Below, piece after piece: positions 10,801 through 14,523 of a DNA stretch of 23,503 bases; position 1 is the first letter of the stretch, and the number at the start of each line of letters is the position of its first letter. Under the pieces are notes generated by a model. The model ran no database searches. It saw only the letters and a program-made list of their open reading frames with translations, and had not been told where the DNA came from. A program made the translations under genes and the position numbers. The DNA comes from a virus, in the IMG/VR virus record IMGVR_UViG_3300025086_000251, positions 1 to 23,503 of that record; one strand, 5' to 3'.

Positions 10801-11354
10801 GTAAAGTTATGACAAGATTCCAAACATGGGCTTGGAACTCTGTTAGATTTAGAAATGATATATATAGAGAAGCTAAGCTATATGGTTTTAGAAGAGGTAC
10901 TCAAGAATTTGAAAGATTTAAAAGGCAAACTATAACAGATATGTTTGTTCTGGGTATGTCAAATGTTTTTGCATACTCATTGTTCGAAACAGCTATGCCT
11001 CAACCTTATTCATGGTTCCAAGATACTGCAGATTGGATTTTTGGAAATGAAGAAGAAAGAGACAGAGCATTTTTTGGCAATTGGCCAACTGCTGTTGCTC
11101 CGCTCCAGATGGTTACTCCGCCAGGCTTGCGGTTGGCCCCTGCCTTATTTAATTCGATGTTAACTAATGATTATAGTAGGTTAACTGATTATTATATCAT
11201 GACAATGTTTCCTTTTGGTCGTATAGCTAGGGATTTTAAAGGCGTTGTTCAAAACCCATTTTATACAATAGAAAAAGCTACTGGAATACCTTATATACAA
11301 ATGTCTAGAGAAATTAAAAAGGACTTGGATGATGAAGATAACCTTATCTCATGA
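1881..11354 (+). CDS. Giant virion protein with DxDGD RNA polymerase core
   Basis: A 3157-residue single open frame starting at an ATG preceded by GGAG at a 5-nt spacing. Residues 1376-1419 carry the landmarks of the catalytic double-psi beta barrel of multisubunit-type RNA polymerases. They are R1376-x-P1378, G-x-A-I-x-x-H1404-P1405, then A-D1415-L-D1417-G-D1419, the three aspartates that hold catalytic Mg in beta-prime, in QDE-1-type polymerases and in phage YonO. The R-to-H and H-to-D spacings (28 and 11) are close to E. coli beta-prime (25 and 10). A second, beta-like barrel would be expected N-terminal of this; a lysine-bearing GALLGKMMFHKAS near residue 1020 is only a guess. Hydrophobic, small-residue segments occur near the N-terminus (about residues 107-135), and a membrane-like stretch lies at about 3019-3045. 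Size and layout match virion RNA polymerases of crAss-like phages, which are injected to transcribe early genes. Remaining regions are unassigned. Confidence 0.9.
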   Translation: MDELDRLDQVAGFDPFYDEEATKRLLDTYYQVPHTFDDNLKTQLFDHAAFYNIPLEQQQVQKPEDDDFNLLRGIKQMGQGFVSGFTTFNVGEPTNNEYERIMRSIGSLGGFLGYVPAAPLKAMKAFQLANMARALKGNSVPLYISRKATEQAGKVASGILDTAKTAKAGAFKDVATFLSKDQAKHVAEGAFNLGVASGVGSWQYGINEALKSVAYGATTGGVFRGLSNMINKGGIPKLDQATGRYVYTASQNEDRILRAAASSLYDGLQSTMRGETTPEQIYSYLLGAYFGANETTAGQDRAMKFVNKVEKQAQTSAKELKRLNPDDGKAFTKDALVYDPRLVDGYNDLPKDVQESVVHTIAMRHGTLGAQAAMAGKTLEGIQDAIELDIANVLIDDSVRKTQIENEAVKGNVRTLDKVDAETIRRNKEEIFLTETDSQWIKTKKGLKPLSGPKLQDNELKLPLGGMQDEDLRINKKLINDSLKQLEDDSRTVAIDKNLLLDFDNRAPETSKHLRQQIVKLQLNKDKAEQRLEAADKIKSRADVDHDPDATGDTEFELSEITIEKKSNAFVDRYLSDLWKKDDAPDVIGGIRKDASKKVRKILNDNVVLDDYEGFIKKVKEEPSFDTVFGKKEIGEEAQGELRQLFLRQVQQVKSPHLSIQIHGQGGGNRGIQLVGMNKAGKNAANNIKSIGESEKLIESVYKKLYKEETGKDFNDRSLAVIDHVVKQVNGRKQEIALKDLGNKKWWSGTTASKPKYIKDAVNRTIGSALRQADDAGYYYNGGKGDTGKMYLYKYHPAIDKLTNNDISKKIAKTKELFKKSDPDAADAYEELKKNFVSKYVTTTRGKNEFKSFGTKKELEDYFDKSFLSNIEYDKALYGIDESNLIDLVKDPKTGKTKEVPITFEEWLANNSSIRDAKGFNKRNQIWLTDGFELDNNYFKSEYKRMGGRIPIENDQLKFRLYEDSEVDGLTSNDPALLYTEASDGQILIEKSVLDAINKAYGHPYSGQNKAFLVDNDPKHGALLGKMMFHKASDKASKWMRDNNIHMLVPKSAAKEFGSRKIGNLKVNDDLTVDYKGGEDYGMNISAIKGSLSEKQTQHMLDPQKIPKQLMSNLIPHSWSEIDQGTIDNFFKDIIGEKHLGETEWNNKVLETLDSEVIDPRDEADILRNLDKVGLDVVVDAIKNNNHPQFVAKLYQKILHSNTDNLKLQYEEGEIESPEFREAMAEAKNYTSVINRMMTVYPDLAIFLHKDVRNYLQAAMRNFVVNRVIRPKWDYSVSVRMRGYDPWIAKELPDMGMDMTPGRKGIVKDRAYLKSEYGVENPDQLFYLDNAYADVEYDVSDLFVGAKKNKKMKLKDIWAQRDKPKVKEFFKTISLRVPMDSISGAHELAFAGFTGIDGHGAIFHPRTMRALGGADLDGDKAFVMFGMKKEYRDMYHKNKDEFKDPDTLITQDNKTANISLVGKSILADMLNPKDTHDARILDLIAKNQPISYRDLFTLTNDGGNNDSYKSFISKYTPEARMDISNKAVTGRDQLGPAVVAKQILNASYDAIKNNPVQRYVNKDGKILTRAQYDGLSKTGKKLWKEDNRESLIFKLYGDDNEYEIFLEPRTSKEELAFSREVSRAQIAFGSDPLDELGLTGANHFYDTLFHSLFKIDWNGNEGIKTQFSPTFNAKGGTIGTFRNFNRGYFSRNFDQNRRFYNHEIKEFADKIQFLEDNQKGNMLSKMVEVLQPLDYSDDIAGRIDPEKLKDRYAAHEKLAVELKAINDAFERTDKKTQKKIRGLLGRTSFRSIQSTVSQKVMGQELYRLSKRQELSENETMYRDFFKDLGGRWDSNYFKAHSFPWEHTSYFNKKGTKELDHVKYDRAVDNVWNFRSDSVSKVYRQGTDFIQNDAMDRASAIQLMKAINMARKAGVSDEFINVAANFVQGIKNTASAQRQASIVKSFEKEGVMDDQGNDTRSIMKVDGNNKARVINLFTEPNKEVDFQNKEIIDARIEAFKQRNKWQMADGKTRALGYEESFLVDTLLLSSYHKGKDLSKLDDYQKLPPSMKDIVDPLIKEIKLGGSATLFEKTGLNSSWVNDTAVAEFLREYSKQFDYKENVKFSDDIDYNKALNEDTKSPELEKIAPSDVFEKDYEGIIEVRDRLKDMGKVKLSDFERKMVDKLIGHLNYYHNSLGNTRSLNQIVRGLTRKNFDAMGVEDYRVVNQFFDDLRAGTVFTKAGALTKDNIVKLAKRHWMLFPKTVSREMMVKDFEIFTQQGRFQNYKGEWVRGNVGRPTHTIENIQFVLGKVEALAIKMDEEESSKLDELLKAETGYESIPDNMGQLFSQIATARKDLRNFLDTNSNKAPNYHVNKKIYEQNLKEAEELADFSNTKGTEYAVKTATGTWRRSGEKVVQSIDNTITNRAIETYGWVAGKHYKYDPAIGKHVRDLSVADPLDQFVRYKDKKKTKVDYWFGNESLPKIKADEFRSYIMDIMKKGDLLDMGIGLDNLRKISRSIQIEQVYKLRDLSTDAKQKSLYNELAKNLGKAKYGRTGQFKAKNYHPHFIQNKAVAQNAMEAAIKEINKKTGIADEIREKEIARVILRYKSMTGDWIVNDVAESNMLDGAYREIAERRKGQHLKQLESDPISGNMMSRSIHLPGWNRDIGSWDIYQKNLIDTFYRQIGQIISKQMLNDFNDRASQTWKNPEQVKAWNSYIYDYITRAMGFPSKLPEQWMDGPEADIMKVKGTPYAWFADNHVKDMINRIRGKFGFKDDPKLPDEIKGVDEMDIRHWSNLEAKYQMATLLAHPKSAAGNIFGGTVHTIQSTGWRNFLNARSVEHWRTHIGNEASKWKSKEDIERWAISHGVVPNFVLYEAGLNPNFKSGKYKRFLKDAELLLKKDPMVRDESLISLAKKHQISEAIFQKAAWFMRRPERALRRDAFAAHYLQARELYGHSNMGLNDPLLIEMAKKGVQATQFLYSAPYRPAFSATALGKVMTRFQTWAWNSVRFRNDIYREAKLYGFRRGTQEFERFKRQTITDMFVLGMSNVFAYSLFETAMPQPYSWFQDTADWIFGNEEERDRAFFGNWPTAVAPLQMVTPPGLRLAPALFNSMLTNDYSRLTDYYIMTMFPFGRIARDFKGVVQNPFYTIEKATGIPYIQMSREIKKDLDDEDNLIS

Positions 11355-11454
11355 TTATTTTTCTGAGTCAGATTCTATTGATATACCAGTTTTTTATTGC
11401 GCTGAGCAATACGATTATATAACTTCAGAAGACAATAACAATAACCAGAAGTAA
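11332..11454 (+). CDS. Small hypothetical protein between polymerase and attP
   Basis: A 40-residue frame, MKITLSHDYFSESD through NNNNQK, with AAGGA about 9 nt before its ATG. It overlaps the last 23 nt of the giant protein and stops exactly one base before the tRNA-like sequence begins. It is acidic, with one cysteine and an Asn-rich tail; no domain is recognised. An alternative 23-residue hydrophobic peptide (11351-11422) lies in another frame of the same DNA, but it lacks a ribosome site of its own. In an integrated prophage this gene would sit at one edge of the element. Confidence 0.45.
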   Translation: MKITLSHDYFSESDSIDIPVFYCAEQYDYITSEDNNNNQK

Positions 11455-11503
11455 AGTGCCTCCTAAGCATTAGATGCAGGTTCGATTCCTGCCGAGGGTA
11501 CTA
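11455..11503 (+). other. attP: attP: 3' half of a tRNA-Arg(CCT) gene
   Basis: The sequence holds an intact anticodon arm: stem 11455-11459 and 11467-11471, loop CTCCTAA with anticodon CCT. It also holds a T arm (GCAGG / TTCGATT / CCTGC, 11476-11492), the 3' acceptor strand CGAGGGT (11493-11499) and a discriminator A at 11500. The next bases are CTA rather than CCA. No D arm or 5' acceptor strand (ACCCTCG expected) lies upstream, where a protein frame ends at 11454, so this is not a working tRNA. A tRNA 3' half beside an integrase gene is the classical attP core, which rebuilds the host tRNA on integration. The target is therefore inferred to be the host tRNA-Arg(CCT). Confidence 0.85.
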
Positions 11504-11526
11504 TTACTTCGCTACTAGGAGTAATA
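11502..11526 (+). promoter_or_regulatory. Hairpin overlapping the integrase ribosome binding site
   Basis: TATTACT (11502-11508) and AGTAATA (11520-11526) form a perfect 7-bp stem with an 11-nt loop. The 3' strand covers the last two bases of the AGGAG that serves the integrase ATG at 11528. It starts right after the tRNA remnant. It could limit integrase translation or act as the tRNA's 3' boundary after integration; both are inference. Confidence 0.45.
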
Positions 11527-11527
11527 T

Positions 11528-12223
11528 ATGTCTTTTGAGCATGTCATCCCATTTAAAGAACAATTTTTAGCTGCAGATCACGGTTGGTCGCCTAATACTA
11601 AAGGAATATATCAAAAAAGCCTTAACCGATATGCGCTTGATGGTTTTCCAGATACTAACTATAGAGCAATGATTATTAGATGCTTAAATAGGCTTAGTAA
11701 ATGGTGCTTAGAGGAAGGATTAACAGATAATCATGTTCCTATGACAGGTGGGAATAAATTTACCCATAAAACGCGTGTTTTTAATGATGAAGAGTTAAAA
11801 AAAATATTGAACCTAATAACTCCACTACATTTCCAAGAAATGGTGAGGTTTATATATTATACTGGTGCCAGGCAATGTGAGGTACGTTCTTATGACTTTG
11901 AAAACCATGGACATTATATTAAAGCTAAGAGTAAGGGAGAGGATAGGCTTATTAGAACAAATCAACAAGCTCAAGAAGTTTTACAAAGAGGAGAGAAGTG
12001 GAAATATACTGCTTGTACTGCAAGTAGAGCTTTTAGGGACAACATGAAAAAATTAGGTATTAAGGGAACATTGCACGACTTAAGGCGTACGTTTGGAATC
12101 AAAATGATAAAAAAAATAGGTATCTATGAGACGTCCAAATTACTTGGACATAAAAGCGTAACAACAACTGAGAAACACTATGCTCCCTTAATGGCTATTG
12201 ACGTTGATGATTTTGTTTTATAA
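11528..12223 (+). CDS. int: Tyrosine recombinase (phage integrase), compact
   Basis: Site-specific integrase expected to recombine attP with the host tRNA gene. All catalytic residues are visible: R115 in TGARQCEV, a lysine at 134 or 136 in AKSK, H183-x-x-R186 in LHDLRRTFG, H208 in LLGHKS, and the nucleophile Y218 in EKHYAP. At 231 residues it is shorter than most phage integrases (usually over 300). A brief SAM-like core-binding region fills residues 1-75, and no arm-type-site-binding domain is evident ahead of it. AGGAG lies 6 nt before the ATG. It is the last plus-strand gene and faces the early genes convergently, separated by a GC-rich hairpin. No excisionase is recognised nearby. Confidence 0.95.
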   Translation: MSFEHVIPFKEQFLAADHGWSPNTKGIYQKSLNRYALDGFPDTNYRAMIIRCLNRLSKWCLEEGLTDNHVPMTGGNKFTHKTRVFNDEELKKILNLITPLHFQEMVRFIYYTGARQCEVRSYDFENHGHYIKAKSKGEDRLIRTNQQAQEVLQRGEKWKYTACTASRAFRDNMKKLGIKGTLHDLRRTFGIKMIKKIGIYETSKLLGHKSVTTTEKHYAPLMAIDVDDFVL

Positions 12224-12241
12224 GGGGTGAATTAACACCCC
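12224..12241. terminator. Bidirectional hairpin between convergent blocks
   Basis: GGGGTG (12224-12229) and CACCCC (12236-12241) form a perfect 6-bp stem around AATTAA, starting at the base after the integrase stop codon. It sits where the plus-strand and minus-strand transcription units meet. No long T-run follows on either side (CTATAAATTTG on plus, TTATAAAAC on minus), so intrinsic termination would be weak or factor-assisted. Confidence 0.55.
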
Positions 12242-12283
12242 CTATAAATTTGCCTCTTGGCTGAGGTCTACATAGAGTTCGGC

Positions 12284-12550
12284 TCATTTAACTTTGTCAG
12301 TTTGACCATCAGGCTTGTATGCCAGATAGATCTCATAGTCACCAAATCGTAGTTTAGAATGGTCCATATTAAGATATTTAACTTCTACATCAGTCCCTTG
12401 TTTAGGGCTTCCGTTCATATCTTCCAGACTCTCTAATATACGACATCCTACTAGAAATCTCCAAGCAATAAGTCCCATGTTGCCGTTGTCAGCCTTCATG
12501 TTTTGCTCTATATATTCCTCCGCATCTTTAAGTGGTTTTATTTCCTTCAT
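12284..12550 (-). CDS. Hypothetical protein, last gene of minus-strand block
   Basis: The 88-residue product is not recognised. It has an Ala/Glu-rich helical N-terminus (KPLKDAEEYIEQNMKADNG) followed by an apparent beta-rich second half (VEVKYLNMDHSKLRFGDYEIYL). The start is placed at the ATG at 12550 because AAGGA lies about 8 nt upstream; the in-frame ATG at 12556 would be only 2 to 3 nt from it. The gene overlaps the end of the DUF1599-like gene by 23 nt, so translation is probably coupled. It closes the early operon before the convergent hairpin. Confidence 0.65.
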   Translation of the reverse strand: MKEIKPLKDAEEYIEQNMKADNGNMGLIAWRFLVGCRILESLEDMNGSPKQGTDVEVKYLNMDHSKLRFGDYEIYLAYKPDGQTDKVK

Positions 12551-12971
12551 TATCATATCCTTCCACTTTGAATCTATCAGGTTCTGACTTCCATTCGTCT
12601 TTATATTTCTTAGCCAAATGGTGTTCAGCGCTAACTTCTTTATCTATTGAATTTCTTTCATCTTCAATATCATCTTGATCAGCCATTCCCCATAAAAGGG
12701 TTAGATAGACTATTATATCAACAATTCGACCTCTAACATCTTCTCGTTGACTTTTATGACCTTTGATATACGATTGTATTCCATCGATATGCTTAAATAC
12801 ATATGTCATTAGAATAGTCTCACGACTTAAGTCTTGTAACCTTGCAATTCTTTCAAAGTTTGCAAAGCAATTATCCTTGTCGTGAGCGTATTCCTTCTGA
12901 CCAGCTAATCGTATTTTTCGAACCTCATTGAATATATCTTCTAGAAGTTCATTGTGTTCTGCTAGTCGCAT
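12528..12971 (-). CDS. DUF1599/MazG-like nucleotide-metabolism protein
   Basis: The 147-residue helical protein contains the block KEYAHDKDNCFANFERIARL followed by KHIDGIQSYIKGHKSQREDVRGRIVDII. I know this pattern from phage proteins annotated as DUF1599 (nucleotide modification associated domain 1) or as MazG-like/dNTP diphosphohydrolase relatives. Conserved acidic and Arg residues (KEYAHD, SQREDVRGRIVD) fit an all-alpha NTP-binding fold. Assignment is from memory of the motif, not a search. The start at 12971 is chosen because GGAGG lies 8 nt before it; the in-frame ATG at 12986 has no ribosome site and itself forms part of that GGAGG. It overlaps the preceding gene's stop by 10 nt. A role in nucleotide pools or modified bases is inference. 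Confidence 0.75.
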   Translation of the reverse strand: MRLAEHNELLEDIFNEVRKIRLAGQKEYAHDKDNCFANFERIARLQDLSRETILMTYVFKHIDGIQSYIKGHKSQREDVRGRIVDIIVYLTLLWGMADQDDIEDERNSIDKEVSAEHHLAKKYKDEWKSEPDRFKVEGYDNEGNKTT

Positions 12972-13186
12972 TTGGGATTCCTCCATGTTAGTTCGCGATA
13001 AACATAATCATAGACCCACCAACATTTGCCGTTGTTTGATACTGATAAAGCGGCCTTCTTTGCTCTTTCTATAACAGACAATCCTTGATATTCTGGTAAA
13101 AGATTGGTGCGTCTTTCTTGTGGTTTGTTGTCTCGCATTCTTATTTTTGCGTTTTCAGCATCACTTAGATTTACTAGTGTTGCCAT
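12962..13186 (-). CDS. Hypothetical small basic protein
   Basis: A 74-residue product, not recognised. It is basic, with an N-terminal half rich in Asn and Arg (AENAKIRMRDNKPQERR), a central helix (SVIERAKKAALSV) and a C-terminal aromatic stretch (CWWVYDYVYRELTW) with cysteines at 55 and 73. Its start lies inside the end of the preceding 42-residue gene (26-nt overlap), and its stop overlaps the start of the DUF1599-like gene. GGGGGT sits about 5 nt before the ATG. The tight overlaps support it as a real member of the operon. Confidence 0.65.
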   Translation of the reverse strand: MATLVNLSDAENAKIRMRDNKPQERRTNLLPEYQGLSVIERAKKAALSVSNNGKCWWVYDYVYRELTWRNPKCD

Positions 13187-13289
13187 ATTGTACCCCCGTT
13201 TCTCTTAACGATAAGATATATTTAATTGCCTCTTCTTGAGTAAGTATGAAGTTATAGCTAAACAATTCTTTTATCTCATCTATTGACAT
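13161..13289 (-). CDS. Hypothetical 42-residue protein
   Basis: A short frame starting with MSIDEIKELFSYNFI and continuing through LTQEEAIKYILSLRETG. It begins 2 nt after the stop of the SSB-like gene and overlaps the next gene by 26 nt, so it fills what would otherwise be an empty gap in a packed operon. No strong Shine-Dalgarno is seen, so translation would depend on coupling to the SSB-like gene. It is helical and acidic at the N-terminus, with no recognised domain. Small proteins of this style are common in phage early blocks. Confidence 0.5.
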   Translation of the reverse strand: MSIDEIKELFSYNFILTQEEAIKYILSLRETGVQYGNTSKSK

Positions 13290-13291
13290 TG

Positions 13292-13546
13292 TTAAAACGG
13301 CAAATCACCCTCCGTGTCGTCAGTGTCTATGCCGTCGGTCTTCAGATCATCTTCTTTTGCTGATACTGCAAAGAATAATGATTTATCAGACCCTTTTTCA
13401 TTTAACCACCCAGCTACACCTATTGATGCACCTTTCGGTATTGTTTGATCTATTGTGATATTGCCTCTAAAATGAGGTTGTTTATTTTGTTCTGTAGCGT
13501 CTTTATTCGCGTACATTGTTACTTTTCCTAACTTGATAAAAGCCAT
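13292..13546 (-). CDS. Small SSB-like protein with acidic C-terminal tip
   Basis: The 84-residue protein starts MAFIKLGKVTMYANKDATEQ and shows alternating beta-like segments (HFRGNITID, ASIGVAGWLNE, KSLFFAVSAK). This layout is common in short phage OB-fold-like proteins. It ends in DDTEGDLPF (residues 76-84), closely resembling the acidic PF-ending tip through which bacterial SSBs recruit partners. A strong AAGGAG lies 5 nt before the ATG, behind a long A-rich leader (13550-13575), so it is probably made in quantity. A role coating ssDNA or recruiting the replication machinery is inferred from the tip and the operon. It could instead be a scaffold-like protein with a chance tail. It is the first gene after the large structured intergenic region. 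Confidence 0.75.
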   Translation of the reverse strand: MAFIKLGKVTMYANKDATEQNKQPHFRGNITIDQTIPKGASIGVAGWLNEKGSDKSLFFAVSAKEDDLKTDGIDTDDTEGDLPF

Positions 13547-13624
13547 GAGCTCTCCTTTTTTTTGTTTTTTGTTTTACTAGTAATGTTTGATTGTTTTGGG
13601 TAGCTTGCAGTACTATTGAGGGTT

Positions 13625-13648
13625 AGTGTCGCTAAAAGATGAGACACT
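13625..13648. other. Hairpin related to the tandem repeats
   Basis: AGTGTC (13625-13630) and GACACT (13643-13648) form a 6-bp stem with a 12-nt loop. The surrounding word TTAGTGTCGCTAA (13623-13635) is the exact reverse complement of TTAGCGACACTAA, which occurs once in each 104-bp repeat (13818-13830 and 13922-13934). The hairpin could therefore alternatively pair with either repeat copy. Confidence 0.5.
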
Positions 13649-13674
13649 GATATATTGCGTAGTGGAGAAAGACT

Positions 13675-13747
13675 AAAGGGCTCAGGTCCTTGTACATAGT
13701 TAGATTCCTCAATAGTTTCTTCTACGCACAGGGTTCCAGAGCCCTTT
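13675..13747. other. 73-nt element bounded by 9-bp inverted repeat
   Basis: AAAGGGCTC (13675-13683) pairs with GAGCCCTTT (13739-13747). A second stem, TGCGTAG (13656-13662) with CTACGCA (13722-13728), interleaves with it, giving a pseudoknot order or two alternative folds. On the plus strand the outer stem runs into TTTTT (13745-13749). No protein frame with a ribosome site covers it. It could be a structured leader or small RNA; strand and function are unknown. Confidence 0.5.
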
Positions 13748-13759
13748 TTACGTTCTTGA

Positions 13760-13780
13760 TATTGCGTCTGAGATGCAATA
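13760..13780. promoter_or_regulatory. Operator-like dyad, copy 1
   Basis: ATTGCGTCTGAGATGCAAT (13761-13779) is a near-perfect 19-bp dyad centred on 13770. Only one base-pair position breaks symmetry on each side of the centre, and the flanking T (13760) and A (13780) extend it. This size and symmetry are typical of a dimeric repressor site. A half-site-like TATTGCGT recurs at 13653-13660. No cognate repressor is recognised in the window. Confidence 0.5.
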
Positions 13781-13863
13781 AAGCTATTAATTGGGGGAGA
13801 TTGCCGCATCGCAGGACTTAGCGACACTAATCTCCTAAAGTGCGCTTTCTCCCCCTCTTGTGA

Positions 13864-13884
13864 TATTGCGTCTGAGATGCAATA
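13864..13884. promoter_or_regulatory. Operator-like dyad, copy 2
   Basis: This is the identical dyad in the second 104-bp repeat, exactly 104 bp from copy 1. That spacing is close to ten helical turns, which would put two bound dimers on roughly the same DNA face. The phasing argument is inference. Confidence 0.5.
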
Positions 13885-13998
13885 AAGCTATTAATTGGGG
13901 GAGATTGCCGCATCGCAGGACTTAGCGACACTAATCTCCTAAAGTGCGCTTTCTCCCCCTCTTGTGCTAATAGAGCAAATTTAACTATTGTTAAATAA

Positions 13999-14166
13999 TT
14001 AGTCAATATACCCTGATGCTTCTTTAAAAGTTGCTTCATCGAACTTTTCATTATCATTCTTCAGATGCACTATTAATGATTCCATTATTGCTTTTGTCGC
14101 TCTTTTGTGTAATACTATATGGCCTTTCATTACTGCTGCCATTAACTCGTAATCTTTTTTTGTCAT
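13999..14166 (-). CDS. Small phage protein, MTKKDYEL family style
   Basis: A 55-residue product beginning MTKKDYELMAAVMKGHIVLH and ending EASGYID. Short proteins opening with T/S-K-K-D-Y-x-L are frequent in phage early regions, usually of unknown function. AAGGAG lies about 11 nt before the ATG. It is helical throughout and has no cysteine. It follows the zinc-ribbon gene with a 46-nt gap and is the last gene before the repeat-rich non-coding region. A competing frame at 13827-14057 overlaps it but lacks this signature. Confidence 0.7.
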   Translation of the reverse strand: MTKKDYELMAAVMKGHIVLHKRATKAIMESLIVHLKNDNEKFDEATFKEASGYID

Positions 14167-14212
14167 GATCACCGACTCCTTTAATTTCCTCCAACGGGGG
14201 AATAGTTACATC

Positions 14213-14314
14213 TCAACCATCTGTATATCCACAATATGGACATCCAAAGTTGCAAGCTGCAGCTGAGATAAATTTTTGACAAGCCATGCACTTTGTCATT
14301 TTATATTTAGCCAT
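14213..14314 (-). CDS. Mini zinc-ribbon protein
   Basis: A 33-residue protein, MAKYKMTKCMACQKF then CNFGCPYCGYTDG. Two CxxC knuckles (C9/C12 and C25/C28) are the hallmark of a rubredoxin-like zinc ribbon, with an extra C21. The ATG lies inside the end of the upstream gene (8-nt overlap), giving translational coupling. Such mini ribbons in phages may bind nucleic acid or act as protein adaptors; its partner is unknown. It is too short for routine gene callers. Confidence 0.75.
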   Translation of the reverse strand: MAKYKMTKCMACQKFISAAACNFGCPYCGYTDG

Positions 14315-14498
14315 TGAAAATAATCCAACCATTCTTTAGCATATCTAAAGTGTCTTCGTTTATCTTTACGTTTTCTTTAAACTTGCCTTCAAGATTGTGT
14401 GCGCTAACCATTTTAACCTCTATGGTCATTCCATAATTATCTGGAACTAGTTTCATATTTTTCAATTTAAATACTCTGTCTTTATAGTTAATACTCAC
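14307..14498 (-). CDS. Hypothetical 63-residue protein, GTG start
   Basis: The product is predicted mainly beta: YKDRVFKLKNMKLVP, then YGMTIEVKMVSAHN, then a short acidic helix and WIIFNG. It has no cysteine and no recognised family. Translation starts at GTG (14498), with AAGGAG about 7 nt upstream; no ATG fits this ribosome site. The gene follows a 165-nt gap containing a long inverted repeat, so it may begin its own transcript or be controlled by that structure. It is coupled to the zinc-ribbon gene downstream. Confidence 0.65.
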   Translation of the reverse strand: MSINYKDRVFKLKNMKLVPDNYGMTIEVKMVSAHNLEGKFKENVKINEDTLDMLKNGWIIFNG

Positions 14499-14523
14499 GC
14501 TTTTCTCCTTTTCTATAAGAAAC

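Larger units (their letters stand above)
13757..13964. repeat. Perfect tandem duplication, 2 x 104 bp
   Basis: Positions 13757-13860 and 13861-13964 are identical as far as I can read base by base. Each copy contains an operator-like dyad, GGGGGAGA paired with TCTCCCCC (13793-13800 with 13848-13855 in copy 1), an alternative stem GGAGATT with AATCTCC (13796-13802 with 13829-13835), and TTAGCGACACTAA. The absence of any mismatch suggests either a recent duplication or selection, or possibly an assembly artefact. Confidence 0.95.
13547..13998 (-). other. Gene-free structured region with tandem duplication
   Basis: This is the only stretch over 300 bases without a convincing gene. On the minus strand it ends in a long A-rich leader to the SSB-like gene. 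It holds a small hairpin (13625-13648), a 73-nt element bounded by a 9-bp inverted repeat, and two perfect 104-bp tandem copies with dyads. Two longer frames cross it (13528-13827 and 13827-14057). They are made largely of repeat sequence and clash with better-supported genes, so I treat the region as non-coding. Candidate roles are a regulatory switch, a replication origin or a small RNA locus. Confidence 0.7.

Noticed and set aside
10945-11163. A plus-strand 72-codon frame inside the giant gene
   Set aside because: It is a shadow frame within continuous coding sequence, without a ribosome site.
11351-11422. A 23-residue hydrophobic peptide (MIIFLSQILLIYQFF...) overlapping the end of the giant gene as ATGA
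   Set aside because: It has no ribosome site of its own, and the overlapping 40-residue frame has AAGGA and ends neatly at the tRNA fragment. It remains an alternative.
11455-11503. A functional phage tRNA-Arg gene
   Set aside because: The D arm and 5' acceptor strand are missing; coding sequence runs up to 11454. Only the 3' half is present.
13528-13827. A 99-codon minus-strand frame across the non-coding region
   Set aside because: It overlaps the well-supported SSB-like gene start, has no clear ribosome site, and a large part is translated from the tandem repeat, whose other copy reads into a different ending.
13757-13964. A CRISPR array
   Set aside because: There are only two directly abutting 104-bp copies with no spacers, and no cas genes.
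13827-14057. A 76-codon minus-strand frame
   Set aside because: It conflicts with the 55-residue MTKKDYEL-type gene that has AAGGAG. Its second half is tandem-repeat sequence.
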